NCBI GenBank assembly: GCA_018399255.1
Contig: JAGYPA010000028.1
Location: forward strand, 1 to 46,122
From: Spirochaetales bacterium
GTDB lineage: Bacteria > Spirochaetota > Spirochaetia > JABMQR01
Reading direction: 5' to 3'
DNA length: 46,122 nucleotides
Shown: positions 40,692 through 46,122 of the stretch, one piece after another
Position numbering within the stretch: the first letter of the stretch is position 1
How the letters are laid out: each line of letters begins with the position of its first letter
Position numbers and translations under genes: made by a program
The notes under the pieces: generated by a model
Databases searched by the model: none
Seen by the model: the letters and a program-made list of their open reading frames with translations, nothing else
What the model was told of the DNA's origin: nothing

Positions 40692-43433
40692 ATGCGCAAT
40701 ATATATTTTATAAAAACTGCTGATAAAAAACGAAAAGTGCGAAAGTATGAACTGCTTGAGCAATGCCGAAGTCTGCTTTCTCATGCCGGGGATGCAGTAT
40801 TTGAGTTGGACAGGCACTATCGGGTACTCTTTGCTTCTCAGCCGGATATCATACTTAACTCTCTATCGGATGGGGATGTTGCTGGTAAACTGGCAATCGA
40901 ATTATTTCCAGGGGATATCAGCAGACAGTTGGCTGCAGCCCTTGATACGGTTACAGAATCGGGTGATCGTAAGACCTTCGATTTCGAAGTAAATGATTTA
41001 CAGGGTGAGCGCTGGTTTTCCGCAGATGTCATGGCTGCCGTTCTCGCTGGAGACCTCCGGCTGATTCTGACAATTCGAGAAATCAGCGGGCAACGATTAT
41101 TGGAAAAACAACTTTTGAAAGAGGGAAGACGTCTCCAGGCTTTGTATGATGATTTGCCGGTGTTAATCAGTGAGTTTCTTCCGGATACTACCTTGACCTA
41201 TGTCAACAGGGCAAATGCAGAATATATAGGATTGACTCCGGAAAAGCTTATCGGAAAAAAGTTTGCGGATTTTCTTTCAAAAGAGGGGCGGGAGCGTCTT
41301 GAAGAGGCCTTTGCCACCATAACTGCGGAAAATCCTGTGAGTTATACCATTCAAGAAGTGGTAGTTGATAACGAGAGAAGATATCAGAAATGGGAAAACC
41401 ACGGGTACTTCAATGCTCAGGGGAATCTTGTTCTTTGTCGTGCCATCGGTGTTGATATTACCGAGGTTACATTGCGGGAGAGGGAACTGAAGGAGAGCCG
41501 GCAGCGGTTTGAGCAGCTTGCCGAACAGAGCAGGACTTTCAGCTGGGAAATTGACCGCATGGGAATCTATAGCTATGTCAGTCCAGTGGTAGAGACCATC
41601 CTCGGTTTTCACCCTGATGAACTGGTGGGAAGGAAAGCATTTTACGATTTAGCCCCTGAAAATAGTCGGGAAGATGTTCGGAATGTCTGGATCAGCTCAA
41701 TTAGGGATAATTTATCATTAACTGCCTATGAAAACTGCATACTGGCCAAAGACGGAAGTGAAGTCTGGGTCTTGACAAGCTGCTTTCCCCTATATGATGA
41801 GCATGGAGAAGTAAAAGGTTTTAATGGGTCGGATACTGATATAACCCCGATAAAGCGAGTTGAAAAGGAGCAGAAGGAGACCAACGAAAGGCTGACTCAG
41901 ATAAGTGACAATATTGAAGAAGTTTTCTGGCTGAGCAGCAATGACCCCCCCGCAATGCTCTATATCAACAAAGCCTATGAGCGGGTGTGGGGGCGCAGCT
42001 GCCAGTCTTTGTACGATAATCCTGATTCATTTCTGGATAGTGTCTATGATGAAGACAGGGAGCGGGTACTGGCAGAATACCGTATTACTCAGAAATCGGG
42101 AAAATTCTCGATGGAGTATCGGATAGTCAGGCCTGATGGTGCTATCCGCTGGATTCATGCCAGTACATTTCCCATTCTGGACAGCAAAGGAGACTGCAGT
42201 AGATGGGGAGGCATGGCATTGGATATAACAGAGCGTAAATATGCAGAAGAAGAAAAAGAAAAAATTGAGGGGCTGTTGGTTCAGGCTCAGAAAATGGAAG
42301 TACTGGGACAGCTGGCCGGCGGGGTTGCGCATGATTTCAACAATATGCTTGGGGTTATTCAGGGACATGCTGAGATGGCGATGGAGGCAGCCGGGGATTC
42401 CGGACCGCTCTATGAGAATATTTCGGCAATACAGACTGCTGCCAGCCAATCGGCAGATCTGACCCGACAATTGCTCACATTTTCCCGTAAGCAGGTTGTT
42501 TCACCGGTAGCCTGCCGGATAAATGAAACGATAGAGGGGATGTTCGATATGCTTCGCCGCCTTATCGGGGCAGATATTCAATTGACCTGGCTTCCCGAGG
42601 CCACTTTGTGGCCGGTTAAGATAGACCCTGCTCAACTGCATCAAATTCTGGCAAACCTCTGCGTCAATGCACGTGATGCGATCTCTGAATCTGAAGTTGA
42701 AGCTGCAGAAATTGTTATCGAGACAAAAAATAAATTATTTGGTGAAGTCTGTTATCCCGGATCGGCATCAAGTATTGCCCCGGGAGAATATGTTGTGCTG
42801 ACAATCAGCGATAACGGCTGCGGCATGGATCCGGATACGGTGGATCATATTTTTGAACCTTTTTTCACCACCAAGGAGATAGGAAAAGGGACGGGACTTG
42901 GTCTTTCTACAGTGTATGGGATTGTCGACCAGAATGAAGGGAACATACATGTCTATAGTGAACAAGGAGCGGGAACAACTTTCAGCATCTACTTCAAGCG
43001 ATACGTAGGAGGTGAAAGAACTGCTTCATACACTCCAAAACCGACGGCTGTCCCGCAAGGTAAAGGCCAGAAAATTATTCTCGTGGAGGATGAACGGCCA
43101 ATTTTGGAAATGGTTTCAAGGATCCTGGAGAAACTGGGATACGCGGTTGTCTCAACCCCCAGCCCCGGGGAGGCTATTAACGTGATGAAGGACCATGGGC
43201 AAGAGATCGATTTGCTGGTAACCGATGTGGTCATGCCGGAAATGGACGGCAATATCCTGTCAACCCGATTACGAGCATATAATCCCCATCTCAAGATCCT
43301 GTTTATGTCCGGCTACACAAACAGCACTATCGATCACCAAAAGATAGTGAAAGAGCAGAAGCATTTTATCCAGAAACCCTTCTCGATAAAGGAGCTGGGA
43401 ACTGCGGTTCATAAGGCGCTGGTCGAGGGCTAA
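40692..43433 (+). CDS. Hybrid sensor histidine kinase (multi-PAS, HisKA, HATPase, receiver)
   Basis: A 913-residue cytosolic sensor; no membrane helix or signal is seen. Four PAS domains (about 20-130, 140-255, 270-390, 400-520; the last three with PAC ends such as VDITEV, TDITPIK, LDITERKYAEEE) lead to a HisKA domain with the phospho-accepting His in AGGVAHDFNNML (about residue 547). The ATPase domain has NARDAI, DNGCGMDP and GTGLGLSTVYG. A C-terminal receiver follows with Asp at about 845 in LVTDVVMPEMDG and the Lys in FIQKPFS. The receiver has no output domain, so it may damp the kinase or relay phosphate. A GTG directly before the ATG is also usable; no Shine-Dalgarno sequence is seen. 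Confidence 0.93.
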   Translation: MRNIYFIKTADKKRKVRKYELLEQCRSLLSHAGDAVFELDRHYRVLFASQPDIILNSLSDGDVAGKLAIELFPGDISRQLAAALDTVTESGDRKTFDFEVNDLQGERWFSADVMAAVLAGDLRLILTIREISGQRLLEKQLLKEGRRLQALYDDLPVLISEFLPDTTLTYVNRANAEYIGLTPEKLIGKKFADFLSKEGRERLEEAFATITAENPVSYTIQEVVVDNERRYQKWENHGYFNAQGNLVLCRAIGVDITEVTLRERELKESRQRFEQLAEQSRTFSWEIDRMGIYSYVSPVVETILGFHPDELVGRKAFYDLAPENSREDVRNVWISSIRDNLSLTAYENCILAKDGSEVWVLTSCFPLYDEHGEVKGFNGSDTDITPIKRVEKEQKETNERLTQISDNIEEVFWLSSNDPPAMLYINKAYERVWGRSCQSLYDNPDSFLDSVYDEDRERVLAEYRITQKSGKFSMEYRIVRPDGAIRWIHASTFPILDSKGDCSRWGGMALDITERKYAEEEKEKIEGLLVQAQKMEVLGQLAGGVAHDFNNMLGVIQGHAEMAMEAAGDSGPLYENISAIQTAASQSADLTRQLLTFSRKQVVSPVACRINETIEGMFDMLRRLIGADIQLTWLPEATLWPVKIDPAQLHQILANLCVNARDAISESEVEAAEIVIETKNKLFGEVCYPGSASSIAPGEYVVLTISDNGCGMDPDTVDHIFEPFFTTKEIGKGTGLGLSTVYGIVDQNEGNIHVYSEQGAGTTFSIYFKRYVGGERTASYTPKPTAVPQGKGQKIILVEDERPILEMVSRILEKLGYAVVSTPSPGEAINVMKDHGQEIDLLVTDVVMPEMDGNILSTRLRAYNPHLKILFMSGYTNSTIDHQKIVKEQKHFIQKPFSIKELGTAVHKALVEG

Positions 43434-43473
43434 GGAGCCGCATCTGCTCTTCATCTTTGCCTGGGCTCATGGC

Positions 43474-44157
43474 TCATGTGTTCTTGGGCTGAGGAAGGTA
43501 GGGAAAAACTTCCTGGGCTAGCGATTGAATGGACATAGTCTGTATCCACACCCGTCCCGGACCGGTAAGGGAGGTAAGGAACAGCCCTTCACCGCCAAAA
43601 AGCACATTAGAGAACCCCTTGACCATCTCTATATTCATATCTACCGATGAATCATAGAAAGCCACCGCCCCGGTTTCAACCTTGATTGTTTCACCGCGGG
43701 AAAGATTCAGGGAGACAACTTCTCCATCTGCCTCCAGAAATGCCATGCCTCGACCTTTCAATTCCTGCATAATCAAACCTTCACCGCCGAAAAATGCAGT
43801 GCTCAGGCGCTTCTGAAATGCAATATCAAGGATGACAGTTGGCTCGCTGCAGAGAAATGAGCGTTTTTGACAGATAATAGACTGTTCGCTCACATCAATC
43901 GGGAGAATAGTACCCGGGAACGCATGGCCGAAAGCTATCCGGCTGTTGTCCTGAAGTGCTTCGAAATAGGTAAGAAAACCTGATTCCTGAGAAAAAGCAC
44001 GCTTTAAAAAACCGCTGACGCCGCCAGTCATGCGGGTCTGCATATCGATACGGCTGCTCATCCATTTCATTGCACCCGACTGGGAAACAACCCGCTCTCC
44101 CGTATTCAGTACCATTTCTACAAGAGGCATGGTCGTGCCCTGAATTGTGTAGTTCAT
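43474..44157 (-). CDS. AIM24 / TIGR00266-family protein
   Basis: A 227-residue beta-rich protein of the AIM24 (TIGR00266) family, whose bacterial role is not established; the yeast relative sits in mitochondria. Family features: an N-terminal MPLVEMVLNTGERVVSQSGA, repeated FFGGEGL / LFGGEGL turns, and a Gly-rich core LTGPGRVWIQTMS near the C-terminus. ATG 44157 is chosen over one 30 nt upstream because AGGAG precedes it. There is no signal peptide. It is convergent with the hybrid kinase. Confidence 0.88.
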   Translation of the reverse strand: MNYTIQGTTMPLVEMVLNTGERVVSQSGAMKWMSSRIDMQTRMTGGVSGFLKRAFSQESGFLTYFEALQDNSRIAFGHAFPGTILPIDVSEQSIICQKRSFLCSEPTVILDIAFQKRLSTAFFGGEGLIMQELKGRGMAFLEADGEVVSLNLSRGETIKVETGAVAFYDSSVDMNIEMVKGFSNVLFGGEGLFLTSLTGPGRVWIQTMSIQSLAQEVFPYLPQPKNT

Positions 44158-44335
44158 ATCTTTTCTCCTGATTATCAACGTATTCAATATTCTACTGGTT
44201 TCTCAGCTGAGAATCCACTCCTTCAGTATCAATTCTGCTCCAGCCGATTTTACCGATTATCGAGCATGGAGCAATAAACCAGTTGCAATGTGGATACTCT
44301 CTATGGTAAAAGTTAAGAGCAGCGTAAGGCAAAAA

Positions 44336-44363
44336 TTAGAAAGATATTATCTCTAGTTATAAT
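44336..44363 (+). promoter_or_regulatory. Promoter of the third GGDEF gene
   Basis: TTAGAA (44336-44341), 16 nt, perfect TATAAT (44358-44363). The -10 box ends only 8 nt before ATG 44372, so the transcript would have almost no leader. A second in-frame ATG at 44378 has GAGGG 6 nt before it. Confidence 0.5.
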
Positions 44364-44371
44364 TCAGAGGG

Positions 44372-45481
44372 ATGGAAATGGTGCTTCAGTATTTAGAGCA
44401 GTTTCAGATTAACATTTACGCAATCATGATGCTCCTGGTGATTCTTCTGATAATACGACTGCGCTCACGGGTGGAGTTTTACTCCAAAAAAATTCTGAAA
44501 ACTATTATTCTGTTGAATATCATCGGGCTCATTATGGATCCGGTTACCTGGATATTTGACGGTAATCCTGCAGGATTGGGATTTATTGTGAGTTACGGCT
44601 CAAATATGCTTCTGGTTCTGCTGAGTCCTGTTCTCGCCGGGTTTTCGGTATCGTATATGGATTATAAAGTATTCAGAGATCGCGGAAGGCTCCACCGGCG
44701 ACGCTATTATCTGTTACCGGCAGTGTTTGTCGGGAGCCTGCTGACCGTTAATTTATTCTGGCCTGTATTTTTCAGTTTTGATCCCGTAACCGGAATCTAT
44801 GAAACTGCACCGCTGCAGTGGATTTTATATATTGTTATCATTGGCATCTATTTCTATGTTTCTCTTATGCTCTATAAAAACCGCAGTCAAACCAATACCC
44901 GAATAATTGCATTTGTTGTCTTGTTTTTTGCTTTGCCGATCATTGGCATGCTGATTCAAAGTCTCTTCGTGCAGCTGAATTTTGCCTGGACAACAATAAG
45001 TCTGGGTATCCTTATAGCATATGCATTTCTTGAATCAACCACCGGGGAGAAGGATTACCTTACCCAGCTCTATTCACGGGCAAGTTACGAGGAGTTTGTC
45101 AGATTTCTCATCGAGGAGGAGCGTCCGTTCAGGATTATGATGATGGATCTCGATGGCTTCAAGGCAATCAATGATGAGTTCGGCCATTATGTTGGAGATC
45201 AGGTGCTGATCGAGTTTTCAAACATCCTGCACAGAGTTGCTGCAGCCGAGAAAATGATCGCCCGTCTTGCTGGAGATGAATTTGTAGTGGTTCTGGAAAA
45301 GCAGATCCAGGATGATGAGCAGATCGTCCATTCCCTGATCCAGCAGTGCCGGCAAAGTTCTATTCCGCAGGTCCAGATGCTGCACTTCAGCTACGGCATA
45401 CAGGAATACCGGAGCGAGATGACCTACGATGAACTTTATATACAGGTTGATCATGCCATGTACCTGAATAAGCATACCTGA
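44372..45481 (+). CDS. Membrane GGDEF protein with AGDEF active-site variant
   Basis: A 369-residue protein. Seven or so hydrophobic helices (1-220) feed directly into a GGDEF domain (DYLTQLYSRASYEEF onward) with no PAS in between. The signature reads RLAGDEFVVVL, i.e. AGDEF in place of GGDEF; some AGDEF proteins are active cyclases, so activity is possible. The upstream metal motif MMMDLDGFKAIND and the D-Q pair GDQVLIEF are intact. The inhibitory RxxD site is not evident (AAEKMIARL). Starts at 44372 or 44378 are both possible. Confidence 0.88.
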   Translation: MEMVLQYLEQFQINIYAIMMLLVILLIIRLRSRVEFYSKKILKTIILLNIIGLIMDPVTWIFDGNPAGLGFIVSYGSNMLLVLLSPVLAGFSVSYMDYKVFRDRGRLHRRRYYLLPAVFVGSLLTVNLFWPVFFSFDPVTGIYETAPLQWILYIVIIGIYFYVSLMLYKNRSQTNTRIIAFVVLFFALPIIGMLIQSLFVQLNFAWTTISLGILIAYAFLESTTGEKDYLTQLYSRASYEEFVRFLIEEERPFRIMMMDLDGFKAINDEFGHYVGDQVLIEFSNILHRVAAAEKMIARLAGDEFVVVLEKQIQDDEQIVHSLIQQCRQSSIPQVQMLHFSYGIQEYRSEMTYDELYIQVDHAMYLNKHT

Positions 45482-45491
45482 TGAAAAACTG

Positions 45492-45521
45492 CGAAAAAAG
45501 GAATCAGCTGCCTTTTTTTCG
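45492..45521. terminator. Bidirectional terminator-like hairpin
   Basis: CGAAAAAAGG / CCTTTTTTTCG with a 9-nt loop and T-rich flank (TTTTTT), between the convergent ends of the GGDEF gene and the small ribbon-helix-helix gene. It overlaps the last codons of the latter (lysine-rich tail). Confidence 0.6.
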
Positions 45522-45671
45522 TTTTTTACGTACCGCCTCAGTGAGGATAAATTCAATCTGGCCGTTAACCGATCGGAAATCCTCTTCGGCCCAGGCGGCG
45601 ATATCGCGCCAAAGTGTTTTTGAGAGACGCAGGAGAAGCTGTTTCTTCTCCTGCTCTTTTAGTTCCTTCAT
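45504..45671 (-). CDS. Small Arc-like ribbon-helix-helix protein
   Basis: A 55-residue basic protein. LLLRLSKTLWRDIAAWAEED then FRSVNGQIEFILTEAV fits an Arc/MetJ ribbon-helix-helix: a beta strand with alternating residues, then two helices; the tail is KKRKKGS. It likely binds DNA as a dimer. A longer frame from 45740 would overlap the upstream gene by 52 nt; ATG 45671 starts 17 nt after that gene's stop and has GGA 7 nt upstream. Pairing of an SPFH gene with a small Arc-like gene is a recurrent bacterial arrangement as far as I recall. Confidence 0.72.
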   Translation of the reverse strand: MKELKEQEKKQLLLRLSKTLWRDIAAWAEEDFRSVNGQIEFILTEAVRKKRKKGS

Positions 45672-45688
45672 CAGGTATTCCGGCGCCT

Positions 45689-46122
45689 TCAGTAGATCGA
45701 TCCGGCATTGACAATCGGCTGAGCATCTCTGTCGCCGCACAATACCACCAGGAGATTACTTACCATTGAAGCTTTGCGCTCATCGTCAAGCTCTACAATA
45801 TTGTTTTCGCTGAGTTTGGTTAATGCCATCTCAACCATACCGACAGCCCCTTCGACAATAAGCTGGCGGGCGGCGATAATAGCAGAGGCCTGCTGCCGCT
45901 GCAGCATGGCTGCGGCAATCTCGGGGGCATACGAGAGGTGGGTAATACGGGCTTCAATAATTTCTATGCCCGCTATATCTGCCTTCTGCTGGATCTCCTC
46001 GTTAAGCTTCAGCGCTATTTCCTGACTGCTGCCGCGAAGAGATTTTTCACCCTCATCATCGGGAGCATCGTAGGGATACAGCCTGACTATATTGCGTAAA
46101 GCGGAATCACATTGTATTGATA
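45689..46122 (-). CDS. SPFH/band-7 (prohibitin/stomatin-like) protein, partial
   Basis: The C-terminal 143 residues of a gene that enters from the right edge; the start lies outside the window. The sequence [20 protein letters not shown] then [20 protein letters not shown] and [20 protein letters not shown] is the typical end of the SPFH domain and start of its coiled-coil helix. Such proteins form membrane-associated oligomers. The tail ends in [20 protein letters not shown]. The small ribbon-helix-helix gene follows closely on the same strand. Confidence 0.88.
   Translation of the reverse strand, partial: SIQCDSALRNIVRLYPYDAPDDEGEKSLRGSSQEIALKLNEEIQQKADIAGIEIIEARITHLSYAPEIAAAMLQRQQASAIIAARQLIVEGAVGMVEMALTKLSENNIVELDDERKASMVSNLLVVLCGDRDAQPIVNAGSIY

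Overview
The window is a densely packed bacterial chromosome segment of mixed strand, roughly half G+C by eye. It carries one tRNA gene and no phage, transposase, rRNA or CRISPR. Several lipoproteins with lipoboxes, a DUF4954 beta-helix protein, a YeeE/TusA thiosulfate-uptake-like operon of the kind characterised in Spirochaeta thermophila, and an iron-sulfur-free MutY-like glycosylase point to a free-living, probably anaerobic spirochaete. This assignment is inferred from family recognition, not from a search.

Layout. 1-9624: end of a membrane transporter, topA, a PAP2 phosphatase, tRNA-Asp, a DUF4954 protein, nagB, a glycerophosphodiester phosphodiesterase, cysE and trmJ. 9763-13346: an AI-2E family membrane protein, trpS and a clusterless MutY-like glycosylase translationally overlapped with trpS. 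13561-16161: a 5'-nucleotidase-like lipoprotein gene with a long acidic repeat, several frame breaks, and loss of most metallophosphatase metal ligands. 16238-18929: a Gfo/Idh/MocA oxidoreductase, then plsC and a diacylglycerol-kinase-like gene on the minus strand with an ATGA overlap.

19221-24675 is the most striking block, a sulfur-trafficking operon: N-terminal half of YeeE/YedE, two tandem tusA genes with identical proteins but 22 synonymous differences, C-terminal half of YeeE/YedE, a thioredoxin reductase-thioredoxin fusion, and two exported tandem-rhodanese lipoproteins. It has its own promoter and terminator, and two overlapping palindromes lie upstream. The genes fit a pathway in which periplasmic rhodaneses handle sulfane sulfur, the split YeeE imports it, TusA carries it as persulfide, and the flavoprotein reduces it.

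24729-26459 is a GT39-like membrane glycosyltransferase. 26512-32315 (minus) is a tightly overlapped six-gene operon joining a WecE-like sugar aminotransferase, a GT2 glycosyltransferase, an ATP-grasp ligase and a complete SsuABC/TauABC-like importer; I know no assigned pathway for this combination. 32537-36971 holds a hemolysin III/AdipoR-family protein, a CorA-family transporter with a GTN motif, a secreted protein of unknown function and a CoA-disulfide-reductase-like flavoprotein. 37177-45481 is a signalling block: two divergent membrane diguanylate cyclases of equal length, a hybrid histidine kinase with several PAS domains, an AIM24/TIGR00266 protein and a third membrane GGDEF protein. 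The window ends in an SPFH/band-7 gene followed by a small ribbon-helix-helix gene.

A recurring theme is leaderless expression. Four genes (DUF4954, GDPD, AI-2E protein, hemolysin III) lack a Shine-Dalgarno sequence and have a -35/N17/-10 promoter whose -10 box ends 6 or 7 nt before the ATG, so transcription should begin at the start codon.
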